Shown here piece after piece: positions 9,200-17,928 of a stretch of 19,905 nucleotides of DNA. The notes under the pieces are model-generated. The model saw only the letters and a list, made by a program, of their open reading frames with translations, did not search any database and had not been told where the DNA came from. Where the stretch lies: NCBI GenBank assembly GCA_023438325.1, contig JAEXRB010000266.1, forward strand, positions 1 to 19,905, given 5' to 3'. The translations under genes and the position numbers were made by a program. Position 1 is the stretch's first letter. Every line of letters starts with the position of its first letter. Origin of the DNA: Pseudomonadota bacterium. GTDB taxonomy: Bacteria; Pseudomonadota; Gammaproteobacteria; Xanthomonadales; Xanthomonadaceae.

Positions 9200-9360
9200 G
9201 GCAGGCACACGTTTCGGCGGGCTGCGCTACGCTATCTCGAAGATCACCTGCATGGCGCGCGCATCGCGACGAAAGGACACGATCGTCGGAGAGGCGGAAG
9301 CCGTCCCGAAGTTGTCATCGTTTCCCCCTAGGCTGCGCGCGTTCTGGAACAGGGAATCTG

Positions 9361-10725
9361 ATGATGCAAACCCTTCACGACACGCCACCGCGACGTTCGC
9401 CGGGCATGCCGTGCGCCGGCAGCAAGATCCTGCGTGGCGTGTTGTTGGCCACGCTGCTCGTGTCAGCCGGCCCCGCTCTGGCGGACACCTTGCGCCTGCA
9501 TGGCTCCAACACACTCGGTGAAACGCTGGCACCGGCGCTGGTCGAAGCCTGGTTCACCGCGCGTGGCTGCACCGGCAACGAGCGGCATGCCATCGCGCCT
9601 GGCCATATCCACATGATCGGCAGCGGCGGTTGTGATCTGGAAGTGGAACTTCAGACCCACGGCTCGGGAACCGGCATGTCCGACCTGTTGAACGGAAAGG
9701 CCGATATGGCGATGTCGTCCCGTCCGGCGACATCGGAGGAAATGCGCGTCGGGCTCGAACGCGGGCTCGGTGAACTGGACAGCCCTTCGCAAGAGTTGGT
9801 GGTGGCGCTCGATGGCGTCGCGGTCATCGTTCATCCGGACAACCCTTTGCGGGAATTGCGCGTGGCCGAGGTTCGTCGCCTGTTCGACGGCAGTGCGAGC
9901 GACTGGTCGCAGGTTGGAGGCCGTCCCGGCGCAGTACGGGTGCATGCACGCGACGATGCCTCGGGCACCTTCGACACGTTCAAGGGGCTGGTTCTCGGCA
10001 AACAGACCTTGCGGCGCGATGCAGCACGCTACGAAAGCACGCGCCAACTCGCATCCGCCGTGGCGATGGATCCGGGCGCGATCGGTTTCGTCGGCATTGC
10101 GGGCGTGGGCCGGGCCCGCGCACTGGCCATTGCCGATGCCGGCGTGGCGATGCTGCCAGAAGCGTTCCGCATCGCCGTCGAGGATTACCCACTGTCACGT
10201 CGACTGTATTTCTATCGCGCCAGCGAAACCACGCCATTGGCCCGGGATTTCGGCGAATTCGTGCTCTCTGACGCAACACAGTCATTGATCGAGCGCAGTG
10301 GCTTCGTTTCACAACAAGTGCGCGCCTATGCCGATGGCGTGCGCACCGATGCACCGTCTGAATACCGGGAGCTGGTGAAGAACGCACAACGCCTGAGCCT
10401 CAACTTCCGTTTCGGCCGTGGCCTGGTGGACAGCAAGGCCGCGCGCGATGTGGAGCGCCTCGCGCAATTCATGGCGCTGCCGGCAAATCGCGAGCGTCGA
10501 TTGCTGCTGGTGGGTTTCGTGGATGCGGACGAGGTGACGCCCTACATGGCCCAGTCACTCAGCAATGATCGTGTCGATTACATTGCCGATCGCCTCGAGG
10601 CTGCGCGCTTGCCGGTGTTGCGTGCTCGCGGGCTGGGCGGCGCGGCGCCGCTGGCCACGGATTCGGGAGATGCGGGTCGCCATCGCAATCGCCGCGTGGA
10701 AGTCTGGCTCGAAGCAGAGCAGTAG
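9361..10725 (+). CDS. PstS-like phosphate-binding domain fused to OmpA peptidoglycan-binding domain
   Basis: 454 residues. The start has two ATGs in tandem; AGGGAA at 9351-9356 is better spaced from the second (9364). A signal peptide ends at PALA|D (residue 41). The substrate-binding part (about 42-330) has the PstS-family landmarks HGSNT (47-51), GSGTGMSDLLNGKADMAMSS and DDASGTFDTFK, which in PstS build the phosphate site. From about 340 an OmpA C-like domain follows (LSLNFRFGRG ... NRRVEVW). It keeps candidates for the Asp and Arg that bind diaminopimelate: Asp388 in GFVDAD and Arg404 in LSNDR. The protein is likely periplasmic and held on peptidoglycan, binding phosphate or another anion. 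No pstCAB, phoU or phoBR is nearby, so a transport role is not supported by context. The frame is open far upstream but there runs antisense to DUF1800. Confidence 0.88.
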   Translation: MMQTLHDTPPRRSPGMPCAGSKILRGVLLATLLVSAGPALADTLRLHGSNTLGETLAPALVEAWFTARGCTGNERHAIAPGHIHMIGSGGCDLEVELQTHGSGTGMSDLLNGKADMAMSSRPATSEEMRVGLERGLGELDSPSQELVVALDGVAVIVHPDNPLRELRVAEVRRLFDGSASDWSQVGGRPGAVRVHARDDASGTFDTFKGLVLGKQTLRRDAARYESTRQLASAVAMDPGAIGFVGIAGVGRARALAIADAGVAMLPEAFRIAVEDYPLSRRLYFYRASETTPLARDFGEFVLSDATQSLIERSGFVSQQVRAYADGVRTDAPSEYRELVKNAQRLSLNFRFGRGLVDSKAARDVERLAQFMALPANRERRLLLVGFVDADEVTPYMAQSLSNDRVDYIADRLEAARLPVLRARGLGGAAPLATDSGDAGRHRNRRVEVWLEAEQ

Positions 10726-10778
10726 CCACCGAAACCGCACTGATCCGAACCCTGCTGTTCAGCGCGGAGCTGCCGTTT

Positions 10779-11807
10779 TCATTCCGCCGGGATCCGCAAC
10801 ACGAATACCGTCTGGCCCGGCCTGGAGCGAAAGGACAGCGCACCGCCATGTTCGTGTGCCACCTGTTGTGCCAGCGTCAAGCCAAGCCCCGTCCCTTCCG
10901 CACGGCCGGAAACCAGCGGCAGGAAGATGCGCTCAGCCAGCGTCTCCGGCACACCGGCCCCGTCGTCCTCGATTTCCAGACGCAGGGCGAGCTTGCAGGC
11001 ACGCTCACCGATCAATGCATGGTGTTCGGCACGGGTGCGCAGGACGAGGTTCTCCGCACCGGCCTCCATGGCATTGCGCACCAGATTCCACAAGGCCTGC
11101 GTGAGTCGATCCGGATCGGCACGCACCTCCGGCAGGCTCGGATCGTAGTCGCGGCGCAGATGCACGCGATCACCGGCCTCCGCCTGCGCCAGCAGGCGCA
11201 CGCGCTCCAGTGCCTCATGCACGTTGATCTGAACCACATGGGCCGCACCACCCGGATGCAGCAACCGATCGACCAAACCGGCGAGACGCTCGGATTCATG
11301 CAGGATCACCTCGATGTAACGCCGCGCGTCGGGATCCTCGCTTCGCCGCGCGAGCAATTGTGCGGCGCCCTTGATACCGGCAAGCGGGTTGCGCACTTCG
11401 TGCGCCAGACCTTGCAATGCGGCATTCAACGCATCAGGTAACGCGTGGGCATCGGCGGATGGAAACGCATCGAGCGGATGCGCCTCGAGCAGTACGCCGT
11501 GATCGGTACGGGTGAGCCAGAGATCGGCGCGATGTTCCGTCTCGGGTACGAAATACAGGCCAGCGTGACGCACGTGTATCGGCGCGGCGCTGGCATCCTG
11601 CAGGCGAACAAGCTGTTCGGAAAGATGTGGCGCCTGCGTGTCGAGCCGATCCAGATGCAGGCCGGCAAGCTTGCGCGGGCTGGTATCGAGCCAGCGCGCG
11701 AAGGCGCTGTTGCAACCACGCAGCACGCCATCGGCATCCAGCCAAGCCAGCGGTGTGGCGAGATTTTCGAGATCCGGTGCGGGCAATGAAAGCGACATGT
11801 TCGGCAT
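10779..11807 (-). CDS. glnL: NtrB-type (GlnL) sensor histidine kinase
   Basis: 342 residues, cytosolic, with no membrane segment. A small PAS domain (about 10-115, ATPLAWLDADGVLRGCNSAF) precedes the H-box LAHEVRNPLAGIKGAAQLL with His136 as phosphorylation site. The ATPase part has the N-box NLVRNAMEA (241-249), the G1 box DDGAGVP (281-287) and the G2 box GTGLGLTLA (305-313). The H-box and size match NtrB, which with PII controls NtrC phosphorylation in response to nitrogen. In most relatives ntrC follows directly; here the next gene downstream is the convergent PstS-OmpA gene 53 bases away and no response regulator is in the window. A second in-frame ATG is at 11798. It is divergent from arfB. 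The class is firm; the symbol is slightly less so because ntrC is not adjacent. Confidence 0.85.
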   Translation of the reverse strand: MPNMSLSLPAPDLENLATPLAWLDADGVLRGCNSAFARWLDTSPRKLAGLHLDRLDTQAPHLSEQLVRLQDASAAPIHVRHAGLYFVPETEHRADLWLTRTDHGVLLEAHPLDAFPSADAHALPDALNAALQGLAHEVRNPLAGIKGAAQLLARRSEDPDARRYIEVILHESERLAGLVDRLLHPGGAAHVVQINVHEALERVRLLAQAEAGDRVHLRRDYDPSLPEVRADPDRLTQALWNLVRNAMEAGAENLVLRTRAEHHALIGERACKLALRLEIEDDGAGVPETLAERIFLPLVSGRAEGTGLGLTLAQQVAHEHGGALSFRSRPGQTVFVLRIPAE

Positions 11808-11850
11808 GATGCCGCATTGCGCTGCATCATGAGCGGCCCGGTCTGCACGC

Positions 11851-11856
11851 TACAAT
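11851..11856 (+). promoter_or_regulatory. Possible -10 box for arfB
   Basis: TACAAT stands 25 bases before the arfB ATG in the 74-base gap between ntrB and arfB. No convincing -35 is visible, so this is a weak call. Confidence 0.35.
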
Positions 11857-11881
11857 CGCGATCCTTCCGATAGTGCGCAAC

Positions 11882-12307
11882 ATGTTGACAATTTCCCCCA
11901 CCGTGACGATCCCCGATGAGGAACTGATCGAACGCTTCGTGCGCGCATCCGGCCCGGGTGGACAGAACGTCAACAAGGTTTCCACTGCCGTGGAATTGCG
12001 TTTCGATGCAGCCAACTCGCCTTCACTGCCCGAGGCCGTGCGCGAACGCCTGCTGGCACGGCGTGACCGCCGTATCGGCGCGGACGGCACCATCGTGATT
12101 TCGGCACAACGGTTCCGCACCCAGGAGCGCAATCGTGAGGATGCGCGCACGCGACTGGCGGCGATGATCCAGGCCGTGCTGACGCCGCCGAAACCACGCA
12201 TCGCCACGCGCCCGACGCGTGCTTCGAAGGAGCGTCGCATCGAAGCCAAGAAAGGTCGCGGAGAGATCAAGCGCAACCGTACCGCCCGCTGGAACGGCGA
12301 GGCATGA
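11882..12307 (+). CDS. arfB: ArfB (YaeJ) alternative ribosome-rescue peptidyl-tRNA hydrolase
   Basis: 141 residues. It hydrolyses peptidyl-tRNA on ribosomes stalled without a stop codon, as a backup to tmRNA. The catalytic GGQ motif is at 26-28 in SGPGGQNVNKVSTAVELRF. The basic tail (PTRASKERRIEAKKGRGEIKRNR) is the part that in ArfB lies in the empty mRNA channel. The ATG at 11882 is preferred over an in-frame GTG at 11873 because MLTISPTVTIPDEEL lines up with the E. coli start MIVISRHVAIPDGEL. The length matches the family, and it is far too short for RF1 or RF2. Its stop overlaps the start of the acyltransferase gene (ATGA), so the two are co-translated. Confidence 0.95.
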   Translation: MLTISPTVTIPDEELIERFVRASGPGGQNVNKVSTAVELRFDAANSPSLPEAVRERLLARRDRRIGADGTIVISAQRFRTQERNREDARTRLAAMIQAVLTPPKPRIATRPTRASKERRIEAKKGRGEIKRNRTARWNGEA

Positions 12308-12890
12308 GAAAGGTTGTCGAGGATTTGCCGCCCAGCGCACCGCGCCAAGGCAACCGGTTCAGCCGCGCCTTCGGTCGCGCCATCCTGCGTGCGGGTGGCT
12401 GGCGCATCGAGGGCACATTTCCCGATCTCAAGCACATGGTCATCATCATCGCGCCGCATTCTTCGGCCTGGGATGCCGTATGGGGCATCGCCGGCATGCT
12501 GGCGCTGGGCGTGCGCATCACTTTCATGGCGAAGGCCGAGCTGTTCCGCGGGCCGTTCGGCTGGCTGCTGCGCCGCATCGGTGGCGTGCCGGTAGATCGC
12601 AGTCGCGCGCATGGCGCGGTGGAACAGGCCACCGCGTTGCTCAAGGGTGATCGACCGGTGTGGTTCCTGCTCGCGCCCGAAGGCACGCGACGCAAGGTGG
12701 AACACTGGAAATCGGGTTTCTGGCACATCGCGCGCAGCGCCGGAGTGCCGGTGCTGTGCGCGCATTTCCACTATCCGAAACGGCAGATGGGGCTGGGGCC
12801 GCTGATGTCACTTGGCGGCGATGCGGACGCGGACATGGCGAAAATCCGCGCGCACTATCGCCCTTTCATCGGCAAACGACGCGGCACCTT

Positions 12891-12894
<4 letters not shown>
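12304..12894 (+). CDS. PlsC-family lysophospholipid acyltransferase
   Basis: 196 residues. Acyltransferase motif I is HSSAWD (His52, Asp57, the HX4D pair). Motif II is FRGPFGWLLRRIGGVPVDRS (81-100) and motif III is PEGTRR (125-130, with Glu126). These are the catalytic and glycerol-phosphate-binding motifs of PlsC-type 1-acylglycerol-3-phosphate acyltransferases. The protein is shorter than E. coli PlsC (about 245 residues) and lacks a clear N-terminal membrane helix, so it is probably a peripheral membrane enzyme and may not be the main PlsC. The start overlaps the arfB stop by four bases. It ends tail-to-tail with hemB, sharing CTAG at 12891-12894. Confidence 0.9.
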
Positions 12895-13883
<989 letters not shown>

Positions 13884-13914
13884 GGCGAAAGACGGATTTG
13901 CATAGAAACCGCCG

Positions 13915-13920
13915 ATTCTA
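13915..13920 (-). promoter_or_regulatory. Possible -10 box for hemB
   Basis: On the minus strand TAGAAT lies 31 bases before the hemB ATG, giving a leader of about 25 bases. A matching -35 at the right distance is not seen. Confidence 0.35.
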
Positions 13921-13955
13921 ACCCCGCCCGCTCTAGTCCCGCCCTGAACGCGAAC

Positions 13956-13973
13956 GGGGCGCCGAAGCGCCCC
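13956..13973 (-). terminator. UUCG-loop hairpin between BI-1 and hemB
   Basis: Read on the minus strand, GGGGCGC-TTCG-GCGCCCC forms a 7-bp GC stem closed by a cUUCGg tetraloop, an especially stable RNA loop. It begins 29 bases after the BI-1 stop. Downstream is GTTCGCGTTC, only weakly U-rich, so it may be a weak intrinsic terminator, a 3'-end stabiliser or both. Confidence 0.55.
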
Positions 13974-14002
13974 ATTCAGATCAGACGGCGGGAAATGATG
14001 GA

Positions 14003-14761
14003 TCAATCGCGCGACTGCAGCTTGGCGAGCAGACGCAGGAACTCCACGTACAGCCAGATCAGGGTCACCAGCAACGCGAAGCCGCCGAACCATTCCATGT
14101 ACTTGGGCGCACCGGCTTCCACGCCGGTGTCGATCAGATCGAAATCCAGCACCAGATTCATCGCGGCGATCACCACCACGAACAGGCTGAAGCCGATGCC
14201 GATCAAGCCGGAATCGTGGATGTAGGGAATGTTGATGCCGAAAAAGCCCAGTGCCAGCGTGGCCAGATAGATCAGCGCGATGCCGCCGGTGGCCGCAACC
14301 ACACCGGCACGGAACTTGTCGGTGACTTTGATCAGGCCGGTGCGATAGGCAAACAGCATTGCAAACAGCGTGCCGAAGGTGAGCATCACCGCCTGGATCA
14401 CGATGCCCTGATAGAGATGCGCATAGATGCCGGAAATGGCACCGAGGAAGAAGCCCTCCAGCAGCGCATAGATCGGCGCGGTGACGGGCGACCATTCCTT
14501 CTTGAAAATCGTGACCAGCGCCAGGATCAAACCACCGATCACGCCACCCCACAGATAGAACGGCGCAGCGGCCGTCGGGCCGGCCGCCGTCACGGACTGA
14601 CTCCACGCAAAGGCCGCGGTCAGCACGGTCAAAAACAACAGGAAACCCGTCTTGGCGATGGTGCCGTTGAGCGTCATCGCATCGGCCGGACGCGACAGCA
14701 CGGCACCGCTGCCCAGATCAAGAAAGGTGGAATCGCTGAGAACGGGGTTGCCGCTGCGCAT
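14003..14761 (-). CDS. Bax-inhibitor-1 / YccA-family membrane protein
   Basis: 252 residues. About 30 polar N-terminal residues (RSGNPVLSDSTF) are followed by seven predicted membrane helices from about residue 36 (GFLLFLTVLTAAFAW) to the C-terminus. The segment NLVLDFDLIDTGVE near 205 carries the acidic residues that form the pH-sensing aspartate pair in the related channel BsYetJ, and PKYMEWFGGFALLVTLIWLY is the typical last-helix region. The family forms calcium-leak channels or regulates membrane proteases; which applies here is unknown. The NPVL start plus long loops fits the 'BI-1-like' bacterial subfamily. A good ribosome site (GGAG, 8 bases spacing) precedes the ATG. It is divergent from the SPFH-like gene. 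Confidence 0.93.
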   Translation of the reverse strand: MRSGNPVLSDSTFLDLGSGAVLSRPADAMTLNGTIAKTGFLLFLTVLTAAFAWSQSVTAAGPTAAAPFYLWGGVIGGLILALVTIFKKEWSPVTAPIYALLEGFFLGAISGIYAHLYQGIVIQAVMLTFGTLFAMLFAYRTGLIKVTDKFRAGVVAATGGIALIYLATLALGFFGINIPYIHDSGLIGIGFSLFVVVIAAMNLVLDFDLIDTGVEAGAPKYMEWFGGFALLVTLIWLYVEFLRLLAKLQSRD

Positions 14762-14898
14762 CGGAAGAACTCCAAGGATGAATGGCGGCGACGATAAACG
14801 GGCTTTTGGCGCATTTTGTTAACCAGAAGTTAAACAACAGGCCGGATAATTTCTCATCCGCGCTGAAGCAGTTGCGCAACAGTGCTAGATTCAACCTC

Positions 14899-14926
14899 AA
14901 GATAGTCAGTCAACTGACTGATGCAA
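14899..14926 (-). promoter_or_regulatory. Candidate BI-1 promoter with inverted repeat in the spacer
   Basis: On the minus strand TTGCAT (14926-14921), a 16-base spacer and TATCTT (14904-14899) resemble a sigma-70 promoter pointing to the BI-1 gene, with a leader of about 130 bases. A perfect inverted repeat AGTCAGT-CA-ACTGACT (14904-14919) fills the spacer, a typical operator position. The plus-strand side could equally regulate the SPFH-like gene starting at 14970. GTTGCGCAAC (14871-14880) is a second small palindrome nearby. Confidence 0.35.
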
Positions 14927-14969
14927 TTAAAAATACCCTGAAAATCCGGCCTTGCTCTGGTTTCCGACG

Positions 14970-15443
14970 ATGGAAATGCTGTTCGCCACCCTGCTGCTGC
15001 CCCTGGGCCTGTTGCTGGCCTTGATGATCACCAGTATGCGCTACGTCCCCGAAGATACGGTGCTCACCGTGCACCGCTTCGGGCGCTATGTACGCACCCT
15101 CACGCCCGGCCTGCGCTTCACCTTGCCGATGCTCGACAAGGTGGCGCATCGGGTACGCCTGGTCGGCCACCAGGTGGAAGTGCCGATGAATGGCAACACC
15201 CCGGCACATGCGGATGTGTACTACCAGATCCTCGACCCCGAACGCACCGGCGATGCACTGGAGCATGTCGATGCGCTGGTCGAACATCACGCCACCCAGG
15301 CGCTGTCGGCACTCTCGCAGGCCGGAGCGCCCGACAATTCGCATCATCTCGCCGCGCGCCTCAAGCAGGATCTGAACGACGATCTGGCCGTTCTCGGCCT
15401 GCGCGTGACGCGCTGCAACCTGCGCTACGACGCCGCAGCCTGA
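14970..15443 (+). CDS. Short stomatin-like (SPFH/Band 7) membrane protein
   Basis: 157 residues from the ATG at 14970; another ATG lies two codons on, and an upstream TTG at 14952 is less likely. One N-terminal membrane helix (about 3-22, FATLLLPLGLLLALM) is followed by the opening of an SPFH domain: VPEDTVLTVHRFGRYVRTLTPGLRF, then VEVPMNGNTPAHADVYYQILDP. FGRY..TL.PGL is a stomatin/HflK hallmark. Full stomatins have about 250-300 residues with a C-terminal coiled coil; here the protein stops soon after GLRVTRCNLRYD. This is a short form and not an obvious frameshift, as the frame ends naturally and rsmG follows. No NfeD partner gene is adjacent. Its function is unknown; SPFH proteins scaffold membrane microdomains or proteases. 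Confidence 0.8.
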   Translation: MEMLFATLLLPLGLLLALMITSMRYVPEDTVLTVHRFGRYVRTLTPGLRFTLPMLDKVAHRVRLVGHQVEVPMNGNTPAHADVYYQILDPERTGDALEHVDALVEHHATQALSALSQAGAPDNSHHLAARLKQDLNDDLAVLGLRVTRCNLRYDAAA

Positions 15444-15513
15444 CGCCTGCGCATTGCCAGCGCGGGCGATGCTGCCGATACTGGGCGGCTATCCGGTCAT
15501 TGAGCACGCGCGC

Positions 15514-16143
15514 GTGAACCCGCTGTCCCGTCTGGCTCCCCTCCTTGAATCCGGCCTCGACGACCTCGGCCTCGACGGGCCCGGGCTCTCCGGGCGCCTG
15601 CTCGATTATCTGGCGCTGCTGGTGCAGTGGAATCGCGCCTACAACCTCACCGCAATCCGCGATCCGCAGGAAATGGTGATCAAGCACCTGCTCGATTCGC
15701 TCGCTATCGCGCCCTACGTGCAAGGCCGTGTCGCCGACATCGGCACCGGCCCCGGCCTGCCCGGCATTCCGCTGGCTCTCAACAATCCGGAGCTGCGCGT
15801 GAGCCTGGTCGAAACCGCCGGCAAGAAAGCGCGATTCCTGCGCGAAGCGGTGCGTCATCTCCGATTGCAACACGTCACCGTGCACGACTGCCGCGCCGAG
15901 GACGTACCCGAATCAGGACAGCACGACCAACTCATCGCGCGCGCGCTCGCCACGCTTGACGGTATCCTCGCACTCGGCGGGCATCTGCTCCGGCCCGGCG
16001 GCCAGCTTCTGGCGATGAAGGGCCGCCTGCCGGAAGCCGAACTGGCCGCCTTGCCCCCCGGTTACCGGCACCTGGCCGCCCATCCGCTTGCGGTGCCGGG
16101 GCTGGCCGCTGAACGGCACCTGGTCATTGTCGAAAAACTCTGA
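15514..16143 (+). CDS. rsmG: RsmG (GidB), 16S rRNA m7G527 methyltransferase
   Basis: 209 residues from the GTG at 15514. It methylates N7 of G527 in 16S rRNA using S-adenosylmethionine; loss gives low-level streptomycin resistance in known cases. The SAM-binding motif is VADIGTGPGLPGIPLA (near residue 72), after LVQWNRAYNLTAIRDPQEM, and GGHLLRPGGQLLAMKG is near 170. The GTG start is chosen because it matches the E. coli and Xanthomonas length before WNKAYNLT. An ATG at 15469 (15 codons upstream) and a TTG at 15454 are alternatives that would add non-conserved residues. It sits 17 bases before parA, the usual gidB-parA-parB order near many chromosome origins. Confidence 0.95.
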   Translation: MNPLSRLAPLLESGLDDLGLDGPGLSGRLLDYLALLVQWNRAYNLTAIRDPQEMVIKHLLDSLAIAPYVQGRVADIGTGPGLPGIPLALNNPELRVSLVETAGKKARFLREAVRHLRLQHVTVHDCRAEDVPESGQHDQLIARALATLDGILALGGHLLRPGGQLLAMKGRLPEAELAALPPGYRHLAAHPLAVPGLAAERHLVIVEKL

Positions 16144-16160
16144 GAGACAAGAAGAATCCC

Positions 16161-16943
16161 ATGTCGCGCATCATCGCAGTGGTCAACCAGAAAGGCGGCG
16201 TCGGCAAGACCACCACCGCCGTGAACCTGTCGGCGGCGCTGGCCGAAATCGGCCGCCGCGTGCTGCTGGTGGATCTGGATGCACAAGGCAATGCCACCAT
16301 GGCCTCGGGCGTGGACAAGCGCGAGGCCTCGCCTTCGGGCTGTGAGGTGCTGCTCGGCGAAGTCCCGGCGCGCGAGGCGATCCGCACCACGGCGGGCAAG
16401 TACGACCTGCTGCCGAGCAATACCGACCTCATCGCCGCCGAACTGCAACTGATGGATCTGCCCGAGCGCGAACATCGCCTCAAGATGGCACTGGAACCGA
16501 TCGTGCGCGAGTACCAGTACGTCCTCATCGATTGCCCGCCCTCGCTGAGCCTGCTCACCCTCAACGCCCTCACCGCCGCCGACAGCGTGCTGGTGCCGAT
16601 GCAGTGCGAATACTTCGCGCTGGAAGGCATCGCCGCGCTCACCGACACGATGGACGTGGTCAAGCAGCGGCTCAATCCGAAGCTCGACATCGAAGGCATC
16701 GTGCGCACCATGTACGACGTGCGCAACGGCCTGACCAACGCCGTTTCAGCCGAACTGCAACGTCACTTCGGCGACAAGGTGTACCGCACCGTGATCCCGC
16801 GCAACGTGCGCCTGGCCGAAGCCCCCAGCCATGGCCAGAGCATCGTCGAATACGACCGCGCCTCGCGCGGCGGCGTAGCCTATCTTGGCCTTGCCGGCGA
16901 AATCATCGGACGCGAACGCCAGCACATCCGGGAGACCCATTGA
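16161..16943 (+). CDS. parA: ParA (Soj) chromosome-partitioning ATPase
   Basis: 260 residues. The deviant Walker A motif is KGGVGKTT (11-18) with the N-terminal signature lysine, followed by LLVDLDAQGNAT (about 34-45) and the Walker B region VLIDCPPSLSLLTLNAL (near 120). These are hallmarks of chromosomal ParA/Soj, which binds DNA as an ATP dimer and moves ParB-parS complexes apart. A purine-rich stretch (AAGAAGAA) precedes the ATG. It is encoded between rsmG and parB, and its TGA overlaps the parB ATG by one base, so expression is coupled. It lacks the N-terminal HTH of plasmid type Ia ParA, which supports a chromosomal origin. Confidence 0.97.
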   Translation: MSRIIAVVNQKGGVGKTTTAVNLSAALAEIGRRVLLVDLDAQGNATMASGVDKREASPSGCEVLLGEVPAREAIRTTAGKYDLLPSNTDLIAAELQLMDLPEREHRLKMALEPIVREYQYVLIDCPPSLSLLTLNALTAADSVLVPMQCEYFALEGIAALTDTMDVVKQRLNPKLDIEGIVRTMYDVRNGLTNAVSAELQRHFGDKVYRTVIPRNVRLAEAPSHGQSIVEYDRASRGGVAYLGLAGEIIGRERQHIRETH

Positions 16944-17812
16944 TGGCCAAGAAACCCGCCCTCGGACGCGGCCTGTCCAGCCTGATCCGCGAAACCGTCG
17001 TCGCCAGCGCGCAGGCGCCTGCCGCCGGCGAGCGCCTGACCACCCTGCCGATCGAAAAACTGCAACCGGGCAAATACCAGCCACGCAGCCACTTCGATCA
17101 GGAAAAACTCGACGAACTGGCCGAATCCATCAAGGCGCAAGGGCTGATCCAGCCCGTCATCGTGCGCAGCGTCGGCGCCGACCGCTACGAAATCATCGCC
17201 GGCGAACGCCGCTGGCGCGCAGCCCAGCGTGCCGAGCTGCGTGATGTGCCGGTGGTGATCCGCGAGATCGAAGACAACACCGCGCTGGCGATGGCGCTGA
17301 TCGAAAACATCCAGCGCGAAGACCTCAATCCGCTGGAAGAAGCCCTCGCCCTGCAACGCCTGATCGACGAATTCGACCTCACCCACCAGCAAGCCGCCGA
17401 AGCCGTGGGCCGCTCGCGCGCAGCGGTCAGCAACTTGCTGCGCCTGCTGGAATTGCCCGAAGCCATCCGCGCCTTGGTGGAGCGCCGCGAGCTGGAAATG
17501 GGCCACGCCCGCGCCCTGCTCACCCTGCCGCAGCATCAGGCTCTGGCACTGGCGCAGCAGGCCGCTGCCGAAGGCTGGTCGGTACGCGAAACCGAGCGCC
17601 GCGTGCAGGCCGTGCAGAAAGGCGTCCTCGCGCCGGCAACATCGACAACGCGCAAGCCGGATGCCGACATCGCCACGCTGGAGCGCGAACTCTCCGAAAC
17701 CCTCGGCGCCAAAGTCAGTGTGCAATCTGGTCGCGGCGGACGCGGAAAACTCGTCATCGCCTACCACAGTCATGACGAGCTGGACGGCATTCTGGCGCGG
17801 ATGCGCGGCTGA
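16943..17812 (+). CDS. parB: ParB (Spo0J) centromere-binding CTPase
   Basis: 289 residues. It begins with the ParA-interacting peptide KKPALGRGLSSLI (3-15). The ParB N-domain follows, with the CTP-binding box GERRWR (87-92) and ENIQREDLNPLEEA (121-134). An HTH lies at about 147-168 (THQQAAEAVGRSRAAVSNLL) and contacts parS. The C-terminal dimerisation domain ends with GRGGRGKLVIAYHSHDELDGIL. GGGAG stands 8 bases before the ATG, inside the parA end. No full match to the canonical parS palindrome was found in the window, so its sites are presumably elsewhere. A small hairpin with a bulge (17820-17844) follows the stop, without a T-run. Confidence 0.97.
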   Translation: MAKKPALGRGLSSLIRETVVASAQAPAAGERLTTLPIEKLQPGKYQPRSHFDQEKLDELAESIKAQGLIQPVIVRSVGADRYEIIAGERRWRAAQRAELRDVPVVIREIEDNTALAMALIENIQREDLNPLEEALALQRLIDEFDLTHQQAAEAVGRSRAAVSNLLRLLELPEAIRALVERRELEMGHARALLTLPQHQALALAQQAAAEGWSVRETERRVQAVQKGVLAPATSTTRKPDADIATLERELSETLGAKVSVQSGRGGRGKLVIAYHSHDELDGILARMRG

Positions 17813-17914
17813 AACAGCTCGGCGGCGCTTTCCGCGCACCGCCGCACCAAGCAGCGCCGGCCAGAACGGAACAAGCGCCGGCATTCGCCCCGCCTCCCGG
17901 CAAGGGGTAGACTA

Positions 17915-17928
17915 CTCGGCTAGCCGAG
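17915..17928 (+). promoter_or_regulatory. Palindrome overlapping the argS ribosome site
   Basis: CTCGGCTAGCCGAG is a perfect 14-base palindrome that ends inside the argS Shine-Dalgarno GAGGA (17926-17930), 7 bases before the ATG. As RNA it can form a 5-bp stem with a CUAG loop, which would partly cover the ribosome site. TAGACT at 17908-17913 resembles a -10 box. The stem is short, so an effect on translation is only possible. Confidence 0.4.

Noticed and set aside
7505..9331. Plus-strand open frame of 608 codons opposite DUF1800
   Set aside because: Arg/His/Val-rich composition without recognisable domains; DUF1800 is clear on the other strand.
8599..9360. Upstream extension of the PstS-OmpA gene
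   Set aside because: It would overlap DUF1800 antisense, and the signal peptide and ribosome site fix the start near 9361.
17853..17882. Direct repeat AGCGCCGGC, two copies 21 bases apart, between parB and argS
   Set aside because: Short and GC-rich; expected by chance in this base composition.
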